DNA of 64,000 bases from contig NZ_SHLX01000006.1 of the NCBI RefSeq assembly GCF_004764705.1, positions 1 to 64,000 of the forward strand. Direction: 5' to 3'. The translations under genes were made by a program, and so were the position numbers. This document shows positions 43,488-52,458 of the stretch, piece after piece (positions within the stretch are counted from its first letter, which is position 1; the number at the start of each line of letters is the position of its first letter). The notes under the pieces were generated by a model, which worked only from the letters and a program-made list of their open reading frames with translations, was not told the origin of the DNA and searched no databases. Source of the stretch: Paenibacillus cymbidii. GTDB lineage: Bacteria > Bacillota > Bacilli > Paenibacillales > NBRC-103111.

Positions 43488-45101
43488 TCAATTTTTTATA
43501 TAACGGTCATAAATCCCTTGATGAATCTTCAGCTTGTCGGCGAGACCCATTCTGTTCACTTCTTTGATATAGTTGTCCCACTCTTCATCAATGCCGCCAC
43601 GAACGATCCACTTCACTTCCATCTCGGAAACATAGGAATCGATGTCCAGATCCAATACCTTCAGCTTGTCGGCTTCTTCCAGAGTCGAATAAACCGTTGA
43701 CGGATATGTGTTTTTCTCCGGTACGATATTGTCCTTGTAAATCGTTTCGTAAGCGACGCCTCTGGCCGCATTGAGCGAGCTTTCAACGAGATTCAACGCT
43801 TCCTTGGTGCTGAACATTAACGGAATGAAATTAAGCGGCGCCACTTTCCCTTTAAATACCGCTTGCGATTCGTTGGCAGGCGGGGCTACTTCCGTAATTT
43901 TCCCGTCGGCCGATTTGGTCAAATGCGTGCCGAAAGGTCCGCGATGCAATTCATATTTCAGCTCGCCTTCGTTCATCGCATCCGCCAGGCGCATGCTGAC
44001 TTCGGGATGCTTGTTGCTCGATGAAATCGAGAAGTAGTTCAATTGCACCCGATTGTCCTGTCTGCGCCAGAAGCGGTCGCCGTTGGGGCCTGCCACGGGT
44101 TCGATCGGGGCGTATTGGGCCAGCCTTTGGGCATTTCCGATTTCGCTGCCGCTGAAGCTGGTGAAGGAGCCGTACAGCGCGACATCCTTATTGTCAATCT
44201 TCGCGTTGAATTTTTTCTGATCCTGGGTGAACGCTTCCTGATCGATCAATCCCTCTTTATACAAGCGATGAAAATATTTAATGGCTTCCTTGTAGGCAGG
44301 CTGAACCGGTTCGTAGCGCACCTTCCCGTCAACGACGGCAAGCTTGCTTCCGGTCGGCTCCAGGACGCCAAACGCGCCGTACAGAACATGATGGCTATTG
44401 TTGATGTTGGAATAAATCATGCCGAGCGGAATTTCATCCGCCTTGCCATTTCCATTGGGATCCTTTTCCTTAAACGCTTTCAATACCGTATACAGTTCTT
44501 CTGTTGTTGTCGGCGTCTTCAGATTCAATTTCTTCAACCATTCCTGGTTCAGGAAGAAGCTGTTCCGATATTCAAAATACGGCTGGTTATAAACCCAGGG
44601 CAGGGAATAAATTTTCCCGTCCGGTGCTGTTGCCGCTTTCTTCACATTCGGGTTTTCATTCAAAAATCTCTTGATATTGGGCGCATACTTGTCGATCAAA
44701 TCGTTCAGCGGCACCAGCAAGCCTTGCGAACCGTATCGCACCACATCGATCGAGTTCAATCCGGCAAAGAAAATATCCGGCAGCTCATGGCTGGCAAACA
44801 TCAAATTGATTCTTTCGCCAATGCTTTCCGTGGGAATTTGATCCCATTTAATATTGACATTCGTCAGCTTCTCAAGCCGCTTCACCATCTCCATATCGTT
44901 GAAATCGCCATGATGAGCGGCTTTCAGAATAGCGGCGGATACGGAAATCTTCTCATTGACTACAGGAAGTCCGGATGCATTGAAGTTCTCTATTTTTTTC
45001 GCGCTTTCAACGGCAGCGGAATCGTTATTCTTCGTACACGCCGATAACAGGGAAACTACCGATAAAGCAATCAGCATCTGTGTGCCGATCCGTTTTTTCA
45101 T
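43488..45101 (-). CDS. Sugar ABC transporter substrate-binding lipoprotein
   Basis: A 537-aa family 1 solute-binding lipoprotein. Lipobox SLLSAC near residue 22, then YAPNIKRFLNENPNVKKAAT, APDGKIYSLPW and DPNGNGKADEIPLG motifs shared with LplA/YtcQ proteins. ATG 45101 has AAAGGGAG upstream. It follows the two permeases and precedes the AraC sensor gene by 41 bp. The sugar is unknown. Confidence 0.9.
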   Translation of the reverse strand: MKKRIGTQMLIALSVVSLLSACTKNNDSAAVESAKKIENFNASGLPVVNEKISVSAAILKAAHHGDFNDMEMVKRLEKLTNVNIKWDQIPTESIGERINLMFASHELPDIFFAGLNSIDVVRYGSQGLLVPLNDLIDKYAPNIKRFLNENPNVKKAATAPDGKIYSLPWVYNQPYFEYRNSFFLNQEWLKKLNLKTPTTTEELYTVLKAFKEKDPNGNGKADEIPLGMIYSNINNSHHVLYGAFGVLEPTGSKLAVVDGKVRYEPVQPAYKEAIKYFHRLYKEGLIDQEAFTQDQKKFNAKIDNKDVALYGSFTSFSGSEIGNAQRLAQYAPIEPVAGPNGDRFWRRQDNRVQLNYFSISSSNKHPEVSMRLADAMNEGELKYELHRGPFGTHLTKSADGKITEVAPPANESQAVFKGKVAPLNFIPLMFSTKEALNLVESSLNAARGVAYETIYKDNIVPEKNTYPSTVYSTLEEADKLKVLDLDIDSYVSEMEVKWIVRGGIDEEWDNYIKEVNRMGLADKLKIHQGIYDRYIKN

Positions 45102-45158
45102 AACTAAAGACACTCCCTTTAATAAGATTAACTATACCAAAAAAATGGACCTCTGCCT

Positions 45159-46046
45159 TCATCCTTTTAACGACCCGATCATGATGCCTTTGACAAAATA
45201 TTTCTGCAGGAACGGATACAGGATGAGCACCGGAATGCTTGCCAAAATAATCGCTCCGTACTTGATCTGCTCGGCCAGCTGCAGCATGACCGACGAATCG
45301 AGATCCCCCATATCGAAGCTTTCCTGCACCTCATTTTGGATCAGAATATGTCTGAGCACGAGCTGCAGCGGGTATTTATGCTCATCGCGCAAATAAATCA
45401 AGGCCGAGAAAAAAGAATTCCAATGGCTTACCGCATAGAAAAGCACCATGACGGCGATAATCGCCTTCGACAAGGGCAACACGATCGTCATAAAAAACCG
45501 GATATTCGAGCATCCGTCGATGAAGGCGGCTTCCCTCACCTCCTCGGGGATGGATTGGATAAAAAACGTTCGGGCGACAATCAAATTCCACACGGCAATC
45601 GCATTGGGGATAATCAAGGCCCATAACGTATTGACCATGCCGAAATCTTTGACCAACAGATAGGTGGGCACCAACCCGCCGCCGAAGAACATCGTAAACA
45701 CGATGATTGCCATAAAGAAGCCCCGCCCGTAAAAGTCTTTTCGGGATAACGGATAAGCTCCCGTAATCGTCAACACGACATTGATGCACGTTCCGATTGC
45801 CATATACAGCAACGAATTTTGGTAGCCCAACCAGAGCGTGTCATTTTGAAAGATTCGCTTATACCCCTCGAACGAAATGTCTTGCGGAAACAGCCACATT
45901 TGTCCGGTATTGACCTCATAAGGATCGCTGAAAGAGGCAATGACAATAAAATAAAGCGGGTAAATAACGATGGCGCATAACAGAATTGTCAACGTATAAT
46001 TGAGCGCATCGAATAAACGGTCTTCACGACTCCTTGCCTTAATCAA
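45159..46046 (-). CDS. Carbohydrate ABC transporter permease (LplC/CUT1 type)
   Basis: A 295-aa protein with six membrane helices, EAA loop EEVREAAFIDGCSNIRF and the YFVKGIMIGSLKG ending. The start is most likely TTG 46046 because GGGAGG lies 7 nt before it; the in-frame TTG further upstream would place that site inside the gene. It follows the LplB-type permease by 27 bp and pairs with it. Confidence 0.9.
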   Translation of the reverse strand: MIKARSREDRLFDALNYTLTILLCAIVIYPLYFIVIASFSDPYEVNTGQMWLFPQDISFEGYKRIFQNDTLWLGYQNSLLYMAIGTCINVVLTITGAYPLSRKDFYGRGFFMAIIVFTMFFGGGLVPTYLLVKDFGMVNTLWALIIPNAIAVWNLIVARTFFIQSIPEEVREAAFIDGCSNIRFFMTIVLPLSKAIIAVMVLFYAVSHWNSFFSALIYLRDEHKYPLQLVLRHILIQNEVQESFDMGDLDSSVMLQLAEQIKYGAIILASIPVLILYPFLQKYFVKGIMIGSLKG

Positions 46047-46073
46047 CCCTAATCCTCCCTTTGCCAAAACGGA

Positions 46074-46991
46074 TTACCACAGACTGGATTGCGTTCGTTT
46101 TCTGGCGATCCGGTTCACGGCAATTAACAGGATCAAGTTAATGATGGAATCAAACAGGCCAATGGCCGACGAATAACTGATTTGCGAGCCCAACAGGCCG
46201 GTTTTGTAGACATAGGTGGCAATGACCTCCGATGAAGCGATATTCAGCGGCGTCTGCAGCAAAAACGTTTTTTCGAAACCGACGGTTAGCAAAGATCCGA
46301 AATTCAAGATCAAGAGGATCACTGCCGTTGGAATGATGCTTGGAAAGTCGATGTGCCGAATCCGTTGAAATTTATTCGCCCCATCCACAATCGCCGCTTC
46401 ATGAAGACCCGGGTCGACGCCGGCAAGCACGGCCAAATAAATGATCGCTCCCCATCCGGCATGCTGCCAAACGCCCGAAAAAACATGAAGGGTTTGAAAC
46501 CAACCGGTTTCTCCGAAGAAATAGATCGGCTTTCCGCCCAAAAACGTTATCAAGTGGTTGACCAGACCCGTAGAGGGGGACAGAAAAACAGCCATCATCC
46601 CGACCAGGACGACAGTCGAAATAAAATGCGGCGCATAGGTAATCGTTTGTACGAACCGCCTGAACCGATTCCTGGTGATCTGATTCAATGACAATGCCAG
46701 TATGATCGGCACCGGGAAGCCGACAAGCAAGTTATACACGCTTAAGCCCAGTGTGTTTTTGATCAATTTCCAAAACTGCCGGGATTGAAAAAAACGCTCA
46801 AAGTGGTCAAACCCGATCCATGGACTGCCCGTTATGCCCTTGGCCGCATTAAAATCCTTGAAAGCAATTTGCAAGCCGTACATCGGACCGTAATGAAAAA
46901 TCATAAAATACAGGAAAGTAGGCAAAAACAACAAATACAATTGATAATTCTGCAGGACGCCAAGCCATCTTTTTCTGCCTGTTGCTGTGAT
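46074..46991 (-). CDS. Carbohydrate ABC transporter permease (LplB/CUT1 type), possible ATC start
   Basis: A permease with YGPMYGLQIAFKDFNAAKG, EAA loop GLHEAAIVDGANKFQRI and IGLFDSIINLILLIAVN. The only AAGGAGGG site lies 6 nt before an ATC codon (46991-46989). Reading from it gives 305 aa with ITATGRKRWLGVLQNYQLYL, the basic N-terminus expected before helix 1. An in-frame TGA lies upstream, and the first ATG/GTG/TTG is TTG 46940, inside the first membrane segment without a ribosome binding site. ATC start is therefore proposed; a sequencing error is the alternative. Confidence 0.8.
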   Translation of the reverse strand: MTATGRKRWLGVLQNYQLYLLFLPTFLYFMIFHYGPMYGLQIAFKDFNAAKGITGSPWIGFDHFERFFQSRQFWKLIKNTLGLSVYNLLVGFPVPIILALSLNQITRNRFRRFVQTITYAPHFISTVVLVGMMAVFLSPSTGLVNHLITFLGGKPIYFFGETGWFQTLHVFSGVWQHAGWGAIIYLAVLAGVDPGLHEAAIVDGANKFQRIRHIDFPSIIPTAVILLILNFGSLLTVGFEKTFLLQTPLNIASSEVIATYVYKTGLLGSQISYSSAIGLFDSIINLILLIAVNRIARKRTQSSLW

Positions 46992-47153
46992 GTGTAGCCC
47001 TCCTTGGCAGTGTCAAGTAGTTACGCCGAATCCCCGGAGTATGCCCCCCCCTTCCGATGTTCTGACAGCGTTTGCATGATTCATACTAGTAACTCCCCGG
47101 CGGAAAGTAAATACGCGGTCCTTAATACCCGTATGCGATTTTTAACTTGCTCG

Positions 47154-48416
47154 CTAATAGATCAAACTTCTGAAATTGCGCACGGTATGAAACGTAATCA
47201 GGTTGCCGTCATGCGCATTTTTGGCGCGCTCGTCGCCGGATCGGCTGAGCACATGCAGGTCCTCGCCATCGATCGCCATACTTGCATAATGCCTGGATTG
47301 ATTATTGCCGGCTGCCATGGCTACCAAGCCTGCGAAGCACCAATCGATGCAGTTTTTGGAGAAATGCAGCTGCAGTCGCTGCCGCTCATTGTTCGGCAGT
47401 CCATAACGATCGTCCGGCAGCAACCCGGCTCGGGTCATACTGTCGGTTGCCTGCGTGCTCAGCAGCCAGAACAGGGAAGACACGTCATCGTATACAAGGT
47501 GAAACTTCATTTGGCCCCCGGGACAAGGCACATACAAGACTTTTTTTCCCGAAGGCACCGTTTCGAGCATCGTCGTCATGCTTCCGTCTTCCTGCTCCAC
47601 CACCTTGGCGATCGCCGCATATCCCGTTCCTCCCGTATGCGCCCGGCTCCACAAATGAAACGTACGGCCGCCGGGATCATGCCAATAATGAGCGGGATCC
47701 CGGAATTGGACAACGTTCGTTTCCAGCCAGCCGATCGGCACGCATTTCCTTCCGGGTGCAGCTTCCACGCTTTCGCCCTCTTGCGTTTGATAGAAGGGAA
47801 CGCCAAAATAATCCAGCTCGTCTATCGAAACGATGTCCCGGAACACCAGCTCCGAGGCGAAGGTCCAGTTCTCCCTTGCGGTCAGATCCGCATCGACATG
47901 TCCGCGCATCAGCACGGGGGCTTCCACACAAAACGGCGGAAACGAGGTCACATCGCGATACGGTCTTTTGTTCATGACCAGATAGATATACTCGCCGGCA
48001 TAATGTACATTGCAAGGGGCTTGCGTCCATTGTTCGCCTTCGGTCAATGTAACCGGATCCGACCAGCTCAACCCGTCGTCATCCGAACGCACGATGGTCA
48101 AATCGCCGGTCAATCCCAGAATGTACACCGAGCTTCCGGCCGTGAACGGACGGGCATGCATAAAAGGGAAGTCCAGCACGTGCTCCCATCGATCCGTGCC
48201 GTCCTTGCGAATGAACGCCTTCCCCATCGTATATTCGCCATAGCGAATGCCCTTGGGGCCTTCCAGATTCGTTACCCCTTTGCCCCCAAGATCCAGCGTC
48301 GCGATCATGCGTCCATTACGGAGCATCGCAATTCCGGGGCTGTAGCAATAAAGTTGCGCCGGATCGGGCGATTCAAAAACAATCGTTGGAGCGTCTGCTA
48401 TTGGATGTCTTGGCAT
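47154..48416 (-). CDS. Sialidase-like/BNR-type beta-propeller hydrolase
   Basis: A 420-aa protein without signal peptide. TIVRSDDDGLSWSDPVTLTE is a clear Asp box; GIAMLRNGRMIATLDLGGKG and FVEAPVLMRGHVDADL-like strands fit a six-bladed sialidase-type or GH-like propeller. It is the first gene of the minus-strand importer operon (163 bp before the LplB-type permease) and probably processes the imported glycan in the cytoplasm. The exact family and substrate are not recognised. An in-frame ATG at 48416 follows a weak AAAGGAAA site. Confidence 0.6.
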   Translation of the reverse strand: MPRHPIADAPTIVFESPDPAQLYCYSPGIAMLRNGRMIATLDLGGKGVTNLEGPKGIRYGEYTMGKAFIRKDGTDRWEHVLDFPFMHARPFTAGSSVYILGLTGDLTIVRSDDDGLSWSDPVTLTEGEQWTQAPCNVHYAGEYIYLVMNKRPYRDVTSFPPFCVEAPVLMRGHVDADLTARENWTFASELVFRDIVSIDELDYFGVPFYQTQEGESVEAAPGRKCVPIGWLETNVVQFRDPAHYWHDPGGRTFHLWSRAHTGGTGYAAIAKVVEQEDGSMTTMLETVPSGKKVLYVPCPGGQMKFHLVYDDVSSLFWLLSTQATDSMTRAGLLPDDRYGLPNNERQRLQLHFSKNCIDWCFAGLVAMAAGNNQSRHYASMAIDGEDLHVLSRSGDERAKNAHDGNLITFHTVRNFRSLIY

Positions 48417-48479
48417 TGTCGTTTCCTTTCATTGTGGGAGATTTTCCATAATAATCCTTAAATTTTAAAATTAACTACA

Positions 48480-48495
48480 TAAACAAATTTGTTTA
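48480..48495. promoter_or_regulatory. Perfect palindrome upstream of the six-gene importer operon
   Basis: TAAACAAATTTGTTTA is a perfect 16-bp palindrome about 65 bp before the first gene, in AT-rich DNA (48450-48500) that is the likely promoter region. The regulator is unknown; AraC proteins usually use other site types. Confidence 0.45.
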
Positions 48496-48599
48496 AAAAT
48501 CACCCCTTTTCAAATGTAATCCGTCCTCTTTAAGTAAGCGCATAAAGGGAGCGAAACAAGCAATATGCGAAATAACAAGTCCATATGCGAAAGGTAAGA

Positions 48600-48945
48600 T
48601 GAAGGAGAAAAGCTGGCTTGGCCGGCAACCGGGGCCGGGCCGATGCAAGGAAGGCAGGCCTTGTGAGTGAGGAGCGCCTATCATGGAGCAGACACTTTGC
48701 TTCATGTGCCATCCCCTCCCATCCGCCAACTCCCCCTTGCAAAATAGGCCCTATTTTCTTGCCTATTTCGCCAAAAACGGGCCGCCCAAGCGAAATAGCC
48801 AGTGATTTCACTGGCTATTTCGCTTGAAGTGCCTGTTTGAAAGCGATCTGGGGCAAATAACCAGTGTTTTCACTGGCTATTTCCAACAAGCCGCCCGAGA
48901 TGAGGCAAATAGGCCATTTTTCATGGGCTATTTTGGTTGCCCGGC
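48600..48945. repeat. Four-hairpin module, copy F, long form, inverted relative to copy C
   Basis: On the minus strand the AAATAG starts fall at 48934, 48882, 48820 and 48768 (52, 62, 52). The tail to about 48600 matches copy C at 20.04-20.39 kb at roughly four bases in five by eye. It lies downstream of the esterase-like hydrolase gene. DNA between here and the importer operon shows no gene. Confidence 0.85.
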
Positions 48946-49011
48946 AATAATCGGGCCACTTTGGGGGCGACTCGTCAGGATAGGCTTCTTGCAGCAGCGC
49001 GCGATGTATAC

Positions 49012-49039
49012 AAAAAAGCTTATGCCGATTGGCATAAGC
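49012..49039 (-). terminator. Rho-independent terminator of the esterase-like gene
   Basis: GCTTATGCC/GGCATAAGC stem (49018-49039, loop AATC on the minus strand) followed on the minus strand by six T residues. Confidence 0.85.
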
Positions 49040-49067
49040 CTGCTCTTGCTGTGTCCGGAGACGAAGC

Positions 49068-50096
49068 CTATAAGTACCGCTTGAAAAAAGCGAACGCCTT
49101 GCCGCCGGCAAACGCGTGCCCGCCGGAAAAAATGTCGGCCTCCAGCCGATCGGCCGCTCCCGCCGCTTCATAGATCGCTTTGACCCCTTCGTACCCTTTC
49201 ATCAGGTCCTGAAAATAAAAACAATCGTCGTACATCCCCATCTCCACAAGCAGCGGCCTGGGGGCGATCAGGCCGGCGATGTCGTGGGTGTCGAAATACT
49301 TGTACAAGTCCGGCACGACCTGCGAGCCGCAAAAATTGCCGCGCGCGATCCCGAAACCGCGGAACGGGTTGATGTATCCGCTGATGTCGGCCGCCTTGAT
49401 TCGCGGTTCGACCGCCGCGGCAAACGCCGTCATCGTGCCGCCGAAGCTGAGCCCGATCATGCCGATCCGCTCCGGATCGACTTCCGGCCGCGTCTGCAAG
49501 TAATCGACGCAGCATTTGATATCCCACACGTTCAGCATGGCGGGGTTGATGCCGAGAATCGTACCTTTGACGTAGTTGTGGTTGCAGGCATCCGACTTGT
49601 TCGCCGTATCGTTGCGCTCGCCGAACCCGCGCAGATCGGGCATAATCGTCAGGAAGCCGGCTTTGGCCAACTGCTCGCCGTAGTTGTAATTCATCCGCGC
49701 AATCAGCGCGTCGTACTCCGGCCCCGAACGGACGCCGGCTACCGCGTCCTTGCTGCGGTCGACCGGATGGCCGTGGCAGCATATGATCGCCGCGTGACTG
49801 CGGTCCGCCTGCATCGCAGCCGGGCGAAGGACCACGCACGGCACGGACGCAAACGCCTCCGAATCGAAAATAACCCGTTCGCGGATCAGATCGCCGTCCG
49901 CTGCCGCATACTCTACTTCCGCAGCCAAATCGACGCGCGCCGGAAATTCGCCAAGCAGTTCGAGGAACTTGCCGCTCGCCTGTTCCCGCCATTCCGCCCA
50001 CTCTTCCTTGCCGCTGCCCCGAAACGAAAGCTGCGGTGTCCATTCTTGCACCATGTGCCGCCAATACGCCGACATCCCGAAATTTCTGTTCGCCAT
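49068..50096 (-). CDS. Alpha/beta hydrolase (acetyl-xylan-esterase/dienelactone-hydrolase type)
   Basis: A 342-aa alpha/beta hydrolase without signal peptide. Nucleophile elbow IGLSFGGTM (Ser about residue 218), oxyanion region ICCHGHPVDRSKD, DLRGFGERND, acid in VEMGMYDDCF and His in IFSGGHAFAG complete the triad. This arrangement is typical of carbohydrate-ester and related deacylases (AXE1/DLH-like). AAAAGGAGC precedes ATG 50096. Substrate unknown. Confidence 0.8.
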   Translation of the reverse strand: MANRNFGMSAYWRHMVQEWTPQLSFRGSGKEEWAEWREQASGKFLELLGEFPARVDLAAEVEYAAADGDLIRERVIFDSEAFASVPCVVLRPAAMQADRSHAAIICCHGHPVDRSKDAVAGVRSGPEYDALIARMNYNYGEQLAKAGFLTIMPDLRGFGERNDTANKSDACNHNYVKGTILGINPAMLNVWDIKCCVDYLQTRPEVDPERIGMIGLSFGGTMTAFAAAVEPRIKAADISGYINPFRGFGIARGNFCGSQVVPDLYKYFDTHDIAGLIAPRPLLVEMGMYDDCFYFQDLMKGYEGVKAIYEAAGAADRLEADIFSGGHAFAGGKAFAFFKRYL

Positions 50097-50194
50097 TGTG
50101 TTGCTCCTTTTGAGAAATAGTTGGTGGTTGGGTTTAGTAATCGATTACTTTTTCGGGTTTAAGCGAGAACCGTCGCTCTCAACATACTCCCCCC

Positions 50195-50229
50195 GCGGAA
50201 ATAAGCCATGAAAAATGGCTTATTTCCGC
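50195..50229 (-). terminator. Stand-alone hairpin after deoC, related to module hairpin H1
   Basis: GCGGAAATAAGCCAT / GAAAA / ATGGCTTATTTCCGC, a perfect 15-bp stem 8 bp past the deoC stop. The AATAAGCCAT...ATGGCTTATT core is that of the outer hairpins of the four-hairpin modules, but no other hairpin accompanies it. Confidence 0.6.
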
Positions 50230-50236
50230 AGGCGGC

Positions 50237-50932
50237 TCAATACCCGCCAGCCTTTCCGCCGGCGCCGGTGACAATCGCTACCCCCGAGCTTGTGCCGAGC
50301 CTTGTAGCTCCCGCCGCAATCATCGCCCGCGCCGCCGCAAGGTCGCGGATGCCGCCGGCGGCTTTGACGCCGAGCGCGTCGCCAACGGCCGCACGCATGA
50401 GCGCCACATCGGCAACCGTCGCCGTACCCGGCCCGAAGCCGGTCGACGTCTTGACGAAGTCGGCCCCCGCTTCGGCAACAAGCCTGCAGGCGAGCGTTTT
50501 TTCCTCGTCGGTCAAATAGCCGGTTTCCAGAATTACCTTCACAATCGCGCCGCCCCGGCACGCTTCCACGACGGCGGCAACGTCGCGCCGCACAAAGTCG
50601 GCATCGCCCGACTTCAACGCGCCGATGTTCAGCACCATATCGACATCCGTGGCGCCGAGCGCTACCGCTTCCCGCGCTTCCGCCGCTTTGGCCGCCGAAG
50701 TCGTGCTGCCGAGCGGGAAACCGACCACGGTCGTCACCCCGACGTCGGTGCCGGACAACCGCTTCGCCGCAAGCGGCACCCAGTGCGGGTTCACGCATAC
50801 GGTTGCAAACCGATACTGCGCCGCCTCCTCGCACAACCGCACGATCATCGCATCCGTGGCGTCGGGTTTCAGCAGCGTATGATCGATCATCCCTGCAATG
50901 ACGGCGTCGAACGCCGCTACCTGGTCGCTCAT
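50237..50932 (-). CDS. deoC: Deoxyribose-phosphate aldolase
   Basis: A 231-aa class I aldolase. DVDMVLNIG (Asp98), FVKTSTGFG (Schiff-base Lys161) and [11 protein letters not shown] (Lys190) are the conserved DERA active-site residues; [12 protein letters not shown] is the typical N-terminus. It cleaves 2-deoxyribose-5-phosphate to acetaldehyde and glyceraldehyde-3-phosphate. ATG 50932 follows AGGGAAGG and overlaps the stop of the VOC gene by 4 nt, so the two are co-translated. No other deo genes are near. Confidence 0.9.
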   Translation of the reverse strand: MSDQVAAFDAVIAGMIDHTLLKPDATDAMIVRLCEEAAQYRFATVCVNPHWVPLAAKRLSGTDVGVTTVVGFPLGSTTSAAKAAEAREAVALGATDVDMVLNIGALKSGDADFVRRDVAAVVEACRGGAIVKVILETGYLTDEEKTLACRLVAEAGADFVKTSTGFGPGTATVADVALMRAAVGDALGVKAAGGIRDLAAARAMIAAGATRLGTSSGVAIVTGAGGKAGGY

Positions 50933-51324
50933 TGCCTTCCCTCTCGCTGAAAAAACTCGATCCATTCCCCATCCGGGCCGGCGAAAAAAAAGTACCTCGC
51001 CCCGTTCGGCAGCGTCGTAATCTCCTCGTCGATCTGCGGGACGTTCAGCCCGCGAATCCTCACAAGCTCCGCTTCGATGTCGTCGACCGTGATCGCCACA
51101 TGATGCACGCGGCCTTCGATCGCCAGCTTGCCGGTATACCCTTCGATCAGCTCGACTTCCGTTTCGCCGTCGATGCGAAAACCGAGAAACGCCAGACGGA
51201 TCACGCCGTCCGTGTGCAGCATCGTGCTTTTGTGCGTCATGCCGACAATCGCTTCGTAGAACGCGATCGATTTTTCCAGATTCGATACCATGATCCCGAC
51301 GTGTTCAACCTTTTTGCCTGCCAG
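50929..51324 (-). CDS. VOC/glyoxalase-family protein, probable CTG start
   Basis: A 131-aa single-chain vicinal-oxygen-chelate protein. Metal ligands expected are His8 ([10 protein letters not shown]), Glu in [10 protein letters not shown], His in [11 protein letters not shown] and Glu in GEWIEFFQ. The first strand with His8 is coded upstream of the first ATG (51291), so the gene must begin earlier. GGGGAGG lies 8 nt before CTG 51324, and no ATG, GTG or TTG is available in frame. Function unknown (lyase, epimerase or lactoylglutathione-lyase-like). Coupled to deoC. Confidence 0.8.
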   Translation of the reverse strand: MAGKKVEHVGIMVSNLEKSIAFYEAIVGMTHKSTMLHTDGVIRLAFLGFRIDGETEVELIEGYTGKLAIEGRVHHVAITVDDIEAELVRIRGLNVPQIDEEITTLPNGARYFFFAGPDGEWIEFFQREGRQ

Positions 51325-51450
51325 ATCGTTTCCCTCCCCGCATGAGCATGAACGTATTTTACCATATTTTCTCCGCTACGATCTATCATGTTATACTAGC
51401 GAAAGCGGCCATTTGGCTGAAATCTCCTTTTTCCTGAAAGGAATCTCCGC

Positions 51451-52452
51451 ATGAGCAAACTCCCGGCAGCACGACAGCAGCAATTGGCTTATTGCCGCAT
51501 TACCGAACACGATTTGACCCTGCTCAGGCGCCACCGCGATACGTTTGTTGCCATCGTCGACGAACTGGTGGACGAGCTGTACGAGCAGATCGTCAAGCAG
51601 GACGAACTGAAAACCATCATCAACAAGCATAGTACGCTCGACCGGTTAAAAATGACGCAGCGCCAATACTTCGTGTCGCTGGCCGACGGCGCGATCGACG
51701 AAGCCTATATCGCCCACCGCCTGTTCGTCGGCAACGTGCACTCCCGCATCGGTTTGACGACCAACTGGTATCTCGGCACTTATTTGCTTTACCTGGATAT
51801 CGCTACCGTTCATTTGAAGGAGAAGGTGCCCGGGGAATGGCTGGCGATTACGCATTCGCTCACGAAGCTGTTCAACTTCGACAGCCAGCTGGTGCTCGAA
51901 GCGTACGAAGCCGAGGAGAAGGCGCGCATCCAGCGGCTCGCCGACAAACAGGGCCACCTGCTGGTCGGCATCACCTCCGCCATCCAGGAGCTGGCCGCGA
52001 TGATGGTCGAGCTGAGCGGCAGCAGCCAGGCCGTGGCGGAAACCGCGATCCATACGGCGGAGTCGCAGCAGAAGACGCACGAGATGGTGCGGGGCTTGCA
52101 GCAGGAAGTCGAAGCGATTCACGAGATGGGCTCGCTGATGAAGGAAATTTCCGATCAGACGCACTTGCTTGGCCTGAATGCGGCGATCGAAGCCGCCCGC
52201 GCCGGCGAGCAGGGCCGCGGCTTCAATGTCGTCGCGGGCGAGGTTCGCAAGCTGGCGACACGTTCGCACGATGCGTTGACCGGGATCGAAAGCAAGCTGC
52301 AAGCGATTACGAATGCGCTTACGCACGTGGAGCGCGAATCGGAGCGCACGGCGCACAGCGCCCGCACGCAGGCCGCCAGCTCGCAGCAGCTGTCCGCTTT
52401 CGTCCATATGATCGAGAAGGTAACGCTCGAGCTGGAGGCGCTCAAGGAGTAG
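51451..52452 (+). CDS. Globin-coupled sensor / HemAT-like soluble chemoreceptor
   Basis: A 333-aa cytosolic protein without membrane helices. Residues 10-160 form a protoglobin-type sensor, with His97 in GNVHSRIGL as the likely haem-proximal ligand. About 170-330 is a methyl-accepting signalling domain, with the conserved hairpin tip [16 protein letters not shown] followed by [11 protein letters not shown]. HemAT proteins signal oxygen to CheA; this one is about 100 residues shorter than B. subtilis HemAT, with a shortened coiled coil. GAAAGGAAT precedes ATG 51451. No che genes are nearby. Confidence 0.85.
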   Translation: MSKLPAARQQQLAYCRITEHDLTLLRRHRDTFVAIVDELVDELYEQIVKQDELKTIINKHSTLDRLKMTQRQYFVSLADGAIDEAYIAHRLFVGNVHSRIGLTTNWYLGTYLLYLDIATVHLKEKVPGEWLAITHSLTKLFNFDSQLVLEAYEAEEKARIQRLADKQGHLLVGITSAIQELAAMMVELSGSSQAVAETAIHTAESQQKTHEMVRGLQQEVEAIHEMGSLMKEISDQTHLLGLNAAIEAARAGEQGRGFNVVAGEVRKLATRSHDALTGIESKLQAITNALTHVERESERTAHSARTQAASSQQLSAFVHMIEKVTLELEALKE

Positions 52453-52458
52453 CCTCCT

